From Opitutus sp. (lineage in GTDB: Bacteria; Verrucomicrobiota; Verrucomicrobiia; Opitutales; Opitutaceae), in NCBI GenBank assembly GCA_024707325.1, contig JANPZY010000001.1, positions 62,001 to 126,000 on the forward strand: a stretch of DNA of 64,000 bases, in the 5' to 3' direction. Below the pieces are notes generated by a model. That model searched no databases, had not been told where the DNA came from, and saw only the letters and a program-made list of their open reading frames with translations. A program made the translations under genes and the position numbers. This document shows, piece after piece, positions 46,839-57,557 of this stretch (position 1 is the stretch's first letter; the number at the start of each line of letters is the position of its first letter).

Positions 46839-48268
46839 TCATACGCGGCCGCGGCGCGCCTCCAGCGCCGCGCGGATTTCGTGCGCCCGCGCGCGGTCCA
46901 GCGGATACGCGCGGAGCAACAGGATGGCGAGCACGGCCCACGCGGCGGTGGACAGCGTGAGGATCAGACGCAGGCGCAGGATTGTTTCCGGCGTCTGCGC
47001 GCCGCCGAGCGCGGCGTCGAAACCGGTCATCTTGAGCGAGAGAAACGCGCCGAAGAACGCGGCGGAGTAGCCGACTTTTGCACCCACGAAAAGATCGCGC
47101 CGAAAAGACCTTCGCGCCGCAGACCGCCGCGCAGCTCGTCCTCGTCGCAGATGTCCGCGAGCATCGCGGGCGTGAGGATGTTGATCGCGATCCACACCGG
47201 ACCGCAGAACAGCGGGTCGAAGAGGATCTTCCACTCGTAGCCCGGGGTGTAGAGCACCCATTTGCCAATCGCGCCGACAAACGTGAGCGCAAACGCGACC
47301 ATCACGGTCTGCGTCTTGCCGATGCGCTGCGCGAGCCACGAGACCGGATAGATCGCGAGAATACCGACCACCGCGTATGCGAGCGAGAGGTGGCCCTTCC
47401 ACGTCTCGCCGAGCGCGACATCGCCGCCGTGCAGGAAGTAAACGAGCAGGTAGCGGTCGAGATTACTCGCGAACATGCCCGCGACGATCTGGAGCAGCGT
47501 GAGCGCCACCAGGATCGTGAACGCACGACTGGCAAACGCCGCCGCGATGCCGGGCAATAGTTTCACCGTCTCCTGCTTCGCCGTCTTCTGATAAAACCGC
47601 TCGCGCACGAAGATCGCGGGCAGCAGCGCGATGACGCCAAGGAACACGAGTCCCACCACCCAGCCCAGCGTGCGCACGCCGACGATCGCCGACACAAACA
47701 TCACCGAACTCGCGATCGGGAAGATGTAGTTGTAACCCATCTCGCCCGCCTTGCCGAAGAAGCCGACATAGGACGACACGCGCGTGCGTTCGTCGTAGTC
47801 GGGCGTGATCTCGTATTGCAGGGCGAGAAACGCGACGGAGAAGAACGAGTAACCCATGTAGAACACGAGCTGCGTCGCCACGAGCCACGCGGTGAGTGCG
47901 ACCTGATCCCAGTGCGTCGGCACCATCCAGATCATGCCAAACGCCAGCGCCTGCACGATCGCGCCAAACGCGACGAGCGGACGACGCCGGCCGAACCGCG
48001 AATGAAAGTTGTCCGAAAAGCGTCCAACGATCGGATCAACGAACGCATCGAGGAAACGCGGGATCGTCAGCGCCGCCGCGAGCCAGACCGGATCCAGCTT
48101 CAGCGTCATCTGGTAGAACGGCGTCGCGAAACTACCGATCGCCGCGAGCCCGAGGAACATCGGCAACCCGCCGACGCCGAGCGCGAGTTTTTCCCCGCGG
48201 CCCACGCGATCCGAGGAGCGCAGGGCAGCGGAGCCGGAAGCCGAAGCGGCAGGCGAGATATCGCTCAT
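46839..48268 (-). CDS. GPH-family sugar:cation symporter (MelB-like), frameshifted
   Basis: Restored length 476 residues. About 12 membrane segments are visible; the GPH marks DAFVDPIVGRFSDNFHSRFGRRRPLVAFGA and YSFFSVAFLALQYEITPDYDERTRVSSY are clear. Near 47073-47078 one base is missing (AAGTC for AAGGTC); the conserved WVQKVGYSAAFFG then continues in another frame and the gene ends at 46839 (...RAALEARRGRV) instead of 47027. GPH symporters import disaccharides or oligosaccharides with H+ or Na+. In this operon the cargo should be galactobiose-type products of GH53. No second membrane transporter is needed in the operon. Confidence 0.9.
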
Positions 48269-48400
48269 GCGAGTGGGAGACCGCCGACCGCAGCGGAGGG
48301 TTGGGCGTGCGCAGCCCGGTCAGGCTGACGAAGACGTCTGACTTCGTTTTGCGGGAGCTGGACTGCGCGCGCGTTCATGCGAAGGACGAGCGTCGGCGTT

Positions 48401-51280
48401 TTAGAAGTGCACCGTGGCCGAGAACGTCCAGCGGCGCGGCTCCTGCAAGCCGATGCGCTCCGGCGTGGTTGCCGAGGTGTCCCACCACGCGAGGGTGTAG
48501 ACCTGCACTTTGTCGGAATCGAACACGTTGCTCACGTTGAGCTGCAACTCGGTCCACGATCCCTGACCGAAGAACGGCGTCGGGAACGAGTAGCCGATCG
48601 AAGCGTCGGCGAGCGTGAGGTTACGCCCCTTGCGCAGATCGCCGTAGTAGAAACCGAGCACGTTGGAGCTCTGATAACGACCGCCGCCGCCGATCGAGAA
48701 GCCTTTGAGCACGCCTTCGCTGAACGTGTATTTCGTGTAGAGGTTCGCGCCGTATTTGCGCTGACCACGCGCCTGCAATCCTTCGAGGCCGGTGAGCGTG
48801 CCCGGCGTCCAGGTGCTCGGATCCGCGGAGCCGCCGGTCGTGTAAACTTCGCCGAGCGTCCAGCCGATCTGGTTGCCGATGGTATCCCAATCGCCGCCGC
48901 CGAGGAGGAAGTCGCCGCCGCCCTTCGCGAGCCAGAATGCGGTGGCAGGCTCGGCCCACGCCTTCACGTCGGCCATGATGTTTTTGTAGCGAATGTCGTT
49001 GATCGAGAAATTCGCGCTGATGCGCCAGTTGTTCGTCGGGTTGGCGATGACCGAAAACTCCCAACCGTCGGCGTCGCGATCGGCGAGGTAGCCGTTGATC
49101 GAAGGATCGAGGCGGTTCTCGTCACGCTCGGCCGCCGTGATACGCTCCGCCGCGTAAAGTGCATCGAGGATGCGGTTGTTGAGCGACGTGATGCCGGCGA
49201 CGTTGCCCCAGTCGGTCGTGTTTTCCTGCTTCGTGGTGTAGTAACCCACGGTGGCGTAGACTTTGCCGTCGAAGAGATCGAACTTCACGCCGAAGTCGCT
49301 GCCCTGCCCCTTCGTCATCGGAGCGATGTAGGAATCGATCAGGTGGATGTTGAAATTCGGGAGCTGGCGGTTGTTCGAGTAGTTACCGTAAACGGAGACC
49401 CAGTTGGTGACGTTATACACCGCACCCGCCGTAAACGTGCGCGGATCGAACGACTCCGAAAGGCGGGTGGTCGTATCGAGCGCATAAACGTAGCGGTTGT
49501 CCGCGAGGTCCGGCGCGAGCACCGGCGTCCAGGTGTGCTTCAAGCTGTCGACGCGCGCGCCGAGTGTGGTCACGAGTCGCTTCTCGAAAAACTCGCTCTG
49601 CAACGCGGCCATCACGGTGTGCTGCCGGTCGGTGAAATCGGAAATATCCTGCGTCGGCGCCCAGCCGGAGCCGGCGACCGCGTCACGCCACGAGCCGACA
49701 TGGATGTCGGACGAGTCGCCCTCGGTGAAGTAGTGGCGGCGATAGAGGCGGTTCACGTCGTCCACCGCGAAACTGCCGGGCATGCGATCGACAAACACCT
49801 CCGCTTCCTCGGAGCGGAAGGCATCGGTCGTGGAAAACTCATACATCGCCGCGACGCGGTGGCGGCCCCACGTGGACGTCTCGAAATTGTAGGCGCCGGT
49901 CGCGCGGAGGAAGGTCGCCTCGTCGGTCTGTTTGCGGCGCGTCCAGTTGTTCTCGAGATAGAGCCGGCCGGCGTTGGGATTCGGCGACCAATCGGGAAGA
50001 AACGCGCTCGCGTCGCCCCACAGTTCGCTGGCGTCGCCGAAGTAGTTCGTCGCGCGGCTGCCGTTGGCATCGTAGCCGTTGAAGCGCGAATACTGGTGGT
50101 TCACCGCGAGCTCGATCGAGAGCTGATCGGTGACCTGGTTTTCATAGACGCCGGTGATCGCGTGATAGCGCGTCGTGCGCACCGCGTCGGGGCCGGCGGG
50201 ATTCGAGTTGAGCGGGACGATCGCGAGATTTTCCGGCGTGAGCGCGATCTGCGACCAGGTCGGCGACTGCCAGTTGCTCGTCTCCGTGTAGCCGTTGGCG
50301 TTGCTCGCAAAGGGGAAACCGAGCCAGTTGCGCTCGACGCCATCGTCGGCGACGACGCGATGATCCGGCCAGAATGAGTCGATCGGCGTGTCCCAGCCAT
50401 CGGCCCACTGCGAGTCGTAGAGCGGACGACCGCGCTCGCGCCAGATGAAGCTCTGGTCGATCATGAGCCACGGACGCGCGACATTGTCGGTCACTTTGCC
50501 GACTTCGCCTTCCACGCGGAGGCGCGAGGTGGGCGTGATCGCCCACGTCGTGGCGAGGTGACCGCGACGCGCGCGGTCGAATTCGAACTCGCGCCACGAC
50601 TCGCCGTTTTCCGCCATCGCGTTGACGCGCATCGCGAAGGTGTTCGGCACGAGCACGTGGTTCACGTCGATCGTGCCGCGACGTCGGTTCCAACTGCCGA
50701 CGCTGAGCGAGACTTCGTCGTCCTTTTTGCCGAGCACGGCCTGTTTGGTCGTGGTGTTCACGATGCCGCCGGCGGCGCCAAAGCCGAAGAGGATCGCGTT
50801 GGGACCGCGCGACTGATCGATGCGATCAACGTTGTAGAAATCCGTCGAGACGCGCCACGGGAAGTAGTTGCGCGCGTAGCTTGCGCTGAGACCGCGGATG
50901 CGCAGCTGCCACTCGCTATTTCCGACCATGGGGTTGCCGTTGAAATTGCTGTCGGCGTCACCGTAGTCCGGCACGGCGTTGTTTTGGAACAGGATCACGT
51001 CCTTCATGTTCGTCGCGCCGATGTCCTTGATGAACTCGGGCGTGAGCACGGAGATTGCGGCGGCGGTGTCCTTGAGGCTCGTGTTGAGGCGGCTGCCCGC
51101 GAGCGTGTTTTGCGCGAGGTAGCCGTTGTCCTGAGCGGAGTTTACGACAAACGGGCTCAGTTCGACGACTTCATCGGTCGAGCCCGGATTGGACGCCGGC
51201 TGCGCCAGCATCGAGGAACACGACAGCAAGCCGCCAATCAACAGGGCGGCCGAACTGCGACGGGGGTAGGTGGCATACAT
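48401..51280 (-). CDS. TonB-dependent receptor of the galactan operon
   Basis: 959 residues from ATG 51280 (MYATYPRRSSAALLIGGLL), which starts a signal peptide ending near SSMLAQP. VVELSPFVVNSAQDNGY is the TonB box region; the plug has LNTSLKDTAAAISVLTPEFIKDIGATNMKDVI and RGPNAILFGFGAAGGIVNTTT; the barrel ends RRWTFSATVHF with the terminal Phe. The open frame reaches further upstream only as read-through of the GH53 region. Unlike SusC it has no carboxypeptidase-like N-terminal extension and no SusD partner. It should move galactan oligosaccharides through the outer membrane. Starts 23 bases after the GH53 gene. Confidence 0.94.
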   Translation of the reverse strand: MYATYPRRSSAALLIGGLLSCSSMLAQPASNPGSTDEVVELSPFVVNSAQDNGYLAQNTLAGSRLNTSLKDTAAAISVLTPEFIKDIGATNMKDVILFQNNAVPDYGDADSNFNGNPMVGNSEWQLRIRGLSASYARNYFPWRVSTDFYNVDRIDQSRGPNAILFGFGAAGGIVNTTTKQAVLGKKDDEVSLSVGSWNRRRGTIDVNHVLVPNTFAMRVNAMAENGESWREFEFDRARRGHLATTWAITPTSRLRVEGEVGKVTDNVARPWLMIDQSFIWRERGRPLYDSQWADGWDTPIDSFWPDHRVVADDGVERNWLGFPFASNANGYTETSNWQSPTWSQIALTPENLAIVPLNSNPAGPDAVRTTRYHAITGVYENQVTDQLSIELAVNHQYSRFNGYDANGSRATNYFGDASELWGDASAFLPDWSPNPNAGRLYLENNWTRRKQTDEATFLRATGAYNFETSTWGRHRVAAMYEFSTTDAFRSEEAEVFVDRMPGSFAVDDVNRLYRRHYFTEGDSSDIHVGSWRDAVAGSGWAPTQDISDFTDRQHTVMAALQSEFFEKRLVTTLGARVDSLKHTWTPVLAPDLADNRYVYALDTTTRLSESFDPRTFTAGAVYNVTNWVSVYGNYSNNRQLPNFNIHLIDSYIAPMTKGQGSDFGVKFDLFDGKVYATVGYYTTKQENTTDWGNVAGITSLNNRILDALYAAERITAAERDENRLDPSINGYLADRDADGWEFSVIANPTNNWRISANFSINDIRYKNIMADVKAWAEPATAFWLAKGGGDFLLGGGDWDTIGNQIGWTLGEVYTTGGSADPSTWTPGTLTGLEGLQARGQRKYGANLYTKYTFSEGVLKGFSIGGGGRYQSSNVLGFYYGDLRKGRNLTLADASIGYSFPTPFFGQGSWTELQLNVSNVFDSDKVQVYTLAWWDTSATTPERIGLQEPRRWTFSATVHF

Positions 51281-51303
51281 GGTTTGTTTGGGGGAAATGA
51301 AAT

Positions 51304-52434
51304 TCAACGCAGCTGCGCAGCTGCCGGGAGAAGTTCGCCGCGCTCGTCGAAGAGCGCGCAGGATCCGCCGATCCAGATGTTGAGATCGCGCACGGGCACG
51401 ACTTCCGGGTGCCAGTAAACGACGCCGCGACCGAGCCCGTGCGGCGTGGCGCGCACCGCCGCGGCGACGTCTGCGAGAAACGCCTTCTGCCCGGCCGGCG
51501 TGAAGGGGAAAACCAGATTCTCCTTCCCGTCGAAATGCTCGTCGTGCTTCCACGGATACGCCGTTTCCACGACGACCACCGGCAAGCGGAACTCCTCGGC
51601 GATCCCGGACAACGTTTCGCGCAGATCCGCCAGCGTGCCGTGCCACTCCGGATAGTAGCTGAGGCCAAGCAGATCGAAATGCAGGTTTTCCGCGCGCAGG
51701 TGATTCAAATACCAGCGTGTGCGCGGCAGATTGCCGGTGCACTCGATGTGGATCATCCGCTGCGGAGCGCCGGGCCCGGTTGGCACAGCTTCAAGTCCCG
51801 CGCGGAGCAGGCGCGCGAGCTTCGGCCAGGTTTCGGCGTCGCGCTCACGTTCGGCGTATTCGATGCGGCCATCGGGCCAGAGCAGACCTTTGGTGATTTC
51901 GTTCCCGATCTGCACGATGTCGGGCGTGGCGCCTTCGGCCGCAAATCGCGCGAGCACCTCGCGCGTGTAGCTGCCCACTTTTTCCACGAGTTCATCGAAA
52001 CCGAGATTCTCCCACGCGGCCGGTTTGAACTGTTTGCCCGGGTCGGCCCACGTATCCGAATAATGGATATCGAGCAGCAGCTTCGCGCCGGTGGCTTTGA
52101 TCCGCTTCGCAAGGCGCACGGTGTAGTCGAGATCGTTGGTCACGATCCCCTCCCCGTCCGGCGCTACGAACAGCCGCACCCGGAAGCAATTCACGCCCGC
52201 GTCGCGCAGGATCTCCAGCGCATCGCCGCTCCGCCCCTTGGCGCTGTAACGCGCGCCGCGCGATTCGAACACCGGTAGCGCGGAAACATCGGCACCCGCA
52301 AGCCATGCGGCATCGGCGGTCGATGTGTTCGAAGCCTGCGGCTCAAGAGAACTCGCACACCCGGCCAACACGACGCAGGCGAGCGACGACACGATCCTCC
52401 AACGAAGCGCGAAAATCCGGGGTAACGGAAACAT
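51304..52434 (-). CDS. ganA: Arabinogalactan endo-beta-1,4-galactanase (GH53), lipoprotein
   Basis: 376 residues with a lipoprotein signal (LACVVLAGCASS, lipobox cysteine at about 26), so it is membrane-anchored and probably surface- or periplasm-facing. GH53 marks: GADVSALPVFESRGARYS, LLLDIHYSDTWADPGKQ, acid/base Glu in IVQIGNEITKGLLWP, nucleophile Glu in VVVVETAYPWK. It cleaves beta-1,4-galactan side chains of pectin. It is the first gene of the five-gene operon, with 347 gene-free bases upstream that include an AT-rich segment fit for a promoter and an operator candidate. The gene symbol follows the Bacillus name for the family. Confidence 0.95.
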   Translation of the reverse strand: MFPLPRIFALRWRIVSSLACVVLAGCASSLEPQASNTSTADAAWLAGADVSALPVFESRGARYSAKGRSGDALEILRDAGVNCFRVRLFVAPDGEGIVTNDLDYTVRLAKRIKATGAKLLLDIHYSDTWADPGKQFKPAAWENLGFDELVEKVGSYTREVLARFAAEGATPDIVQIGNEITKGLLWPDGRIEYAERERDAETWPKLARLLRAGLEAVPTGPGAPQRMIHIECTGNLPRTRWYLNHLRAENLHFDLLGLSYYPEWHGTLADLRETLSGIAEEFRLPVVVVETAYPWKHDEHFDGKENLVFPFTPAGQKAFLADVAAAVRATPHGLGRGVVYWHPEVVPVRDLNIWIGGSCALFDERGELLPAAAQLR

Positions 52435-52509
52435 GGGGCAACCGGCGAAGACCGCCGATGACCTGCAAATGAAAACTTTCGGCGCTCAACTCAAGTGTTT
52501 AATTTATTA

Positions 52510-52522
52510 TGAAACAGTTTTA
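52510..52522. promoter_or_regulatory. Candidate LacI-type operator upstream of the galactan operon
   Basis: A 13-bp near-palindrome TGAAACAGTTTTA (11 of 13 symmetric positions) in an AT-rich segment 76 bases before the GH53 start. LacI-family operators commonly take the form TGAAACNGTTTCA. The surrounding TTTATTATG could form the promoter. Confidence 0.4.
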
Positions 52523-52560
52523 TTCTTGGCCGCGCCTCGTTTCCCACCGGCTGCACGCAC

Positions 52561-52587
52561 TGGATTCTTCGCTTCGCTCAGAATGAC
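52561..52587. repeat. Solo arm of the GAGCGAAGCGAAG hairpin repeat
   Basis: Contains CTTCGCTTCGCTCAGAATG, identical to the right arm of the elements at 39737 and 60507; the left arm is missing. Confidence 0.8.
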
Positions 52588-52640
52588 AAAAGGCGAGACG
52601 CAGCCCCCGCGCTGGCGGCGACTGCACGCCTCAACACCCA

Positions 52641-52757
52641 AGGTGGAACCCGCCGTCCCCGGCGGATTGAACGAGCACCATCCGCTGTCCGACGCTTCGC
52701 CGGACAGCATCCACACGCCGAAAACGCGAAAGCCCGCCAAGACGGCGGGCTCCACCT
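52641..52757. repeat. Third intergenic hairpin element, downstream of clpB
   Basis: Terminal arms AGGTGGAACCCGCCGTC (52641-52657) and its inverse at 52741-52757 match 16 of 17; an inner perfect 8-bp hairpin GCTGTCCG/CGGACAGC sits at 52684-52708. It may end clpB transcription as well as being a REP-like repeat. Confidence 0.75.
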
Positions 52758-52781
52758 GACGCGCTCACCCGCGCACTGCGA

Positions 52782-55386
52782 CTACTCGGATTTCACCGGT
52801 TGGTTGGACATCGCGAGTTCATCGTCCCTCACGGAGAAGTTCACCTGCGAGTCCTCGGCGATTTCGCCCGCGATGAGAGCGCGCGCGAGCTTCGTCTCGA
52901 TCTTCCGCTGCAGGAAACGCTTCAGCGGACGCGCGCCAAACACCGGATCGTAGCCCTTCTCGGCCGCCCACTCCTTGGCCTTGTCGCCGAGCACCACGGT
53001 CACGCGGCGGTCGGCGAGGCGCTTGTTCAAGTCGGCGAGCAACAGATCCACGATCTCCGAGATCTCCTCCAGCGTGAGCGGCTTGAAGAGAATCGTTTCG
53101 TCGATGCGGTTGAGGAACTCCGGACGAAAACTCTGCCGCAGCTCCGTCATCACGCTCTCGCGCACACCCTCGGGGATCGTCTCGCCGGTCACGCCTTCGA
53201 GGAGGTAGCGCGAGCCGATGTTCGAGGTCATGATGATCACGGTGTTCTTGAAATCCACCGTGCGGCCCTGCGAGTCGGTGATGCGACCGTCGTCGAGCAC
53301 CTGTAGCAGAACATTGAATACATCCGGGTGCGCCTTCTCGATTTCGTCGAAGAGGATCACCGCATACGGCTTACGACGCACGGCTTCGGTCAATTGTCCG
53401 CCCTCGTCGTAACCAACGTAGCCCGGAGGCGCGCCGATGAGACGCGAGACGCTGTGCTTCTCCATGTATTCCGACATGTCGATGCGCACGATCGCCGCTT
53501 CCGTGTCGAAGAGCGTTTCGGCGAGCGTCTTCGCGAGCTCGGTCTTGCCCACGCCGGTCGGGCCAAGGAACAGGAAACTACCCACCGGGCGACGCGGATC
53601 CTTGATGCCGCTGCGCGCACGCAGGATCGCTTCGGTGACGAGCGTCACCGCTTCGTCCTGACCGATCACGCGCTTGTGCAGCACCTCCTCAAGGCGAAGC
53701 AGCTTTTCCTTTTCGCCTTCGACGAGTCGCGTGACAGGCACGCCGCTCCACTTCGAGACGACTTCGGCGATTTCCTCCTGCGAAACCTCCTCCTTGAACA
53801 GCGTCGTGCTGTTGCCGGCCTTCTCGAGCTTCTTCAGCTCGGCTTCCATCTGCGGAATCTTTCCGTGGCGCAGCTCGGCGACCTTGTTGAGATCGTAGGC
53901 GCGCTCGGCCTTCTCCATCTCGAGGCGCGCCGCTTCGAGTGACTCGCGCAGCTTGCGCGTGCGATCGACCGAGGCCTTTTCCTTTTCCCAATGGAGCTTG
54001 ATCGCGTTGGCCTGCTCGCGGGTCTCGGCGAGCTCCTTGCGCAACGCCTCCAGGCGCCGCGCGCTTGCCTCGTCCTTTTCCTTCGCGAGCGCGGTCTCCT
54101 CGATTTCAAGCCGCAGCGCCTTGCGCGTGAGCGCATCGAGCTCCTGCGGCATCGAGTCCATTTCCGTGCGGATCATCGCGCACGCCTCGTCGACGAGGTC
54201 GATCGCCTTGTCGGGCAGAAAACGATCGCTGATGTAGCGATTCGACAACACCACCGCGCTCACGAGCGCGTTGTCCTGGATGCGCACGCCGTGGTGCAGT
54301 TCGGAAACGCTCGCGCAAGCCGCGCAGGATCGAGATCGCGTCCTCCACCGTCGGCTGATCCACCACGATCGGCTGGAAACGCCGTTCGAGCGCCGCGTCC
54401 TTCTCGATGTGCTGACGATACTCGTCGAGCGTCGTTGCACCGATGCAGTGCAGCTCGCCACGCGCGAGCATCGGCTTGAGCAGATTGCCCGCGTCCATCG
54501 CGCCATCGGTTTTGCCGGCGCCGACGATCAGGTGCAGTTCGTCGATGAAAAGAATGATGCGGCCGTCACTCTGCTTCACTTCCTGCAACACGGCCTTCAA
54601 ACGCTCCTCGAACTCGCCGCGGTATTTCGCACCAGCCACGAGCGCGCCCATATCGAGCGCGAAGATGATTTTGTCCTTTAGTCCCTCGGGCACGTCGCCG
54701 CGCAGGATGCGCTGCGCGAGCCCTTCGACGATCGCGGTCTTGCCGACACCCGGTTCGCCGATGAGCACGGGGTTGTTCTTCGTCTTGCGCGAAAGGATGC
54801 GGATCGTGCGGCGGATCTCCTCGTCGCGCCCGATCACCGGATCCATTTTGCCTTTGCGCGCCTGCGCGACGAGATCGACGCCGTATTTCTCGAGCGCCTG
54901 ATAGGTCGCTTCGGGATTGTCGGTCGTCACGCGCTGTGAGCCGCGCACGTCCTTCAGCGCGCCAAGCACTTTCGTGCGATCGAGCCCGAAACTCTTAAAC
55001 AGTTTCGCGAGCGCCTCGGGCTTGCCGACCTCGAGCAAACCGAGGAACAGGTGCTCCACCGAGATGAACTCGTCCTTCAGTTTCTTTGCTTCGTCCTCCG
55101 CGCGCGTGAGCGCTTCGTTGACGGCCTGCGTCACGTAAATTTTCGACGTGTCGACGCTGCCCGTGACCTTCGGCAAACGCTCCAACTCGCGCTCCACGGC
55201 GAGCTGCATCGCACTCGTCGTCAGCCCGAGTTTCTCGATCAGGCCGGGCACGATTCCGTTTTCCTGCGCGAGCAAAGCCGACAGCAGGTGCCAGGTATCC
55301 ACCTCGTTGTGGTGGAGACGGCGTGCGATGCTCTGCGCCTCCGTCACCGCCTGGCGAGACATCTGGGTAAGTTGTGCGAAATCCAT
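52782..55386 (-). CDS. clpB: ATP-dependent chaperone ClpB, frameshifted
   Basis: Restored length 867 residues, normal for ClpB. The start [20 protein letters not shown] at 55386 begins the N-domain; an ATG at 55419 only adds a basic tail. NBD1 has Walker A GEPGVGKT and [20 protein letters not shown]; the long coiled-coil middle domain (about 400-530) marks ClpB rather than ClpA/C; NBD2 has GPTGVGKTE and Walker [13 protein letters not shown]. An extra base in the doublet at 54303-54304 breaks [18 protein letters not shown]; the pieces are 54106-55419 and 52782-54506. It disaggregates proteins with DnaK. Confidence 0.95.
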
Positions 55387-55491
55387 GATAAAACGTCTTC
55401 GCAAACTCCGCGCCAGCAAGTCGCGCTCATCCTCCCCTCGACGCCACTACTCCGCCAACACCTCGCCGTGCCAACCTGCACCGCCGTGAGA

Positions 55492-55578
55492 CACACCGCC
55501 GCGCCACCCTGTCCGCACCGTGTCCCGACTCCGTGCGCACCTTGTCCCGACCGTGTGCGCACAGTGTCGCGAGTCAGA
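55492..55578. repeat. 22-bp periodic palindrome array, copy G
   Basis: Units at 55492, 55514, 55536 and 55558, exactly 22 bp apart, with monomers such as GTGCGCAC and GTCCCGAC. The array ends at the stop codon of the RCC1 gene. Confidence 0.8.
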
Positions 55579-57416
55579 TTATTTCACGGTCACTTTCACA
55601 GTTTTGGTGGTGCTCAAGATGCCGTCGCTCACATGGACGTTGAGCTTCGCCGTGCCCCGTTTCCACGCCGTCAAGGTGAGGACGCGAGTCGCACCGGTGC
55701 CTTCGGCATCGATCACCTTGCCGTGCAGTGGGCTTTCCTTCGCCAGCGTAGCCCACGCCACAAGACTCTTCGCGGCGGTCTCGCCGTCCGAGACCTTGAA
55801 CTTCAATCGAGCCGTGTCCCCGAGCGAGAAAGTCAGCGCCTTCAGTTCGCTGATCTTCGGAGGCCGATCGACCAGCCGCGTAGACTTCGCACTTTTGGCC
55901 GAGCCGTCATACACGGCGATCGTCACCTCGCGGACCTTGCTGCCCCGATTGGCGGTTTGAAATTTCACCGCTCGCAGCGCCTTCTGCCACTGCGCCACGG
56001 TGGCGCCACCGCTGGCCGATTTCAGCGTCAGCTTTCCTTTCGATTTACTATAGGTTCCGGAGATGTCGCCCATCTGTCTCGGGTTGGCGACAAACACCAA
56101 ACGATCATCCTTCGCGCGAAGGTTTTTGCTGATCGTCAACGTCGCCTGGCTCAGTTTGCCGCTCTTCGACCACACCTGCATGTCCGCATCGAGGGTGTAG
56201 TTTTTGTTGGCCTTGCTCAAACGCAGCGCCCCCGCCGACGTGAGGACCGAGGGCTTCTTGTTGCCGGCGATGTGCACCGGCTTGGCCCGTTTCGCGCCCT
56301 CCCCGACTTGCCCATTGCCAAGCTGGCCGTTGCGAGCCCCACCCACTGTCAGCAGCTCTCCGTTTTTTCGCAGGATCGCCATATGCTCCCTGCCGATCGC
56401 CACGTGTGCCACCGAGGTCGCGACCCGCACCGGTCTGGTGCGATCCTCGAACGTTCCATCGCCGAGTTGGCCGCGATCGTTGGCGCCCATCACCCACAGC
56501 TTGCCATCGTCTTTCAGAAACGCGGTCCGACCTTGGTTCACATAGACGGCCACGACGCGGTTCGCCACTTTGACCGGTGTGTTGCGCTCCGTCCGCGTGC
56601 CATCGCCGAGCTGTCCGCGATCGTTCGCGCCTTCGGCCCACAACGTCCCGTCTTTCTTGATGAACATCAGGTGGCCGCCGGTCGCCGCCGACACGACCGA
56701 TTCTGCGACCCGTTTCGTCTCCCAGACGACGGTGGTGTCCGTGCCGATTTCGCTCACGAACCAGAGAGCGGACTTCTCATCAAGTAACACGCACCGTCGG
56801 CAAAGGACTTTGCTTTCCCGACCTTCGTCCATTTGACGGGGGCATTGCTCGCGGACAGTGCCGCCATGAGCGCTCCATCTTTGCGGATCGCCAAGAGATA
56901 CCTCGGTGTGAGCGATGCGGCCTTCACATCTTTGCGCAGCTTCTGCGGCTTGGCCACAAACTCTTCGTCAGACGAGCGCCAGCCCATCCGCCAGAGACTG
57001 TCGTCCGATCTGAGGAAAAGGAGCCGCATGCCATCGGTGGTGAACCAGCGAACCTTCGTCGCTAGCCGGAGCGGTTCGAGCGTTTTTAACTCATCCACCG
57101 CGTTTCCGGTGTCGCTAAACTGCCCGAGCAGCCACAGCGACTTGTCGGATTTCTGAAACACCACGCATTTCTCACCTGCTTGTGCCGCGATAACACCGGT
57201 CGCGATGCGAACCGGTTTCGGCTGAAACTCGCGCTCCGCCTCTCCGTCCGCTCCGTAAAACGCTCCCTCCCCCGTGGCCCAAAGCGTGCCATCCGCTTTG
57301 AGGAAAACGGTGTTGTTGTCACCCGCACTGACCCACGTCACGGGCTGCGCGACCAGGCGCGACAGGCCAACAAGCACCGCAATCAAAAGCCAGTGGAACC
57401 AGCGCTGGAGAGTCAT
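55579..57416 (-). CDS. Secreted RCC1-repeat protein, frameshifted
   Basis: Restored length 612 residues. A signal peptide (MTLQRWFHWLLIAVLVGLSRLVAQ) is followed by a run of RCC1/BNR-type blades with the recurring pattern FLKADGTLWATG, FIKKDGTLWAEGANDRGQLGDG, FLKDDGKLWVMGANDRGQLGDG and ILRKNGELLTVGGARNGQLGNG, then two beta-sandwich segments at the C-terminus (LTLKSASGGAT and HVSDGILSTTKTVKVTVK). A lost base near 56781 breaks GACYLDEKSALW; the pieces are 56754-57416 and 55579-56832. It is probably an exported propeller-like binding protein. It lies alone between two 22-bp arrays. Confidence 0.82.
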
Positions 57417-57485
57417 AGATGCAGAAAATCCGCATCAACACTTTCCCGCCATTCCGAACTTTCGGGAAAATATCCCGGTTCGGTG

Positions 57486-57557
57486 CGCACCGCGTCCCGA
57501 GCGTGTGCGCACCGCGTCCCGAGTCGCGCCGCACTCGGGTGCGACTCGGCTCAAGGT
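57486..57557. repeat. 22-bp periodic palindrome array, copy H
   Basis: Units at 57486, 57508 and 57530, exactly 22 bp apart, with CGCACCGCGTCCCGAG cores. The array ends at the stop codon of korB. Confidence 0.78.
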
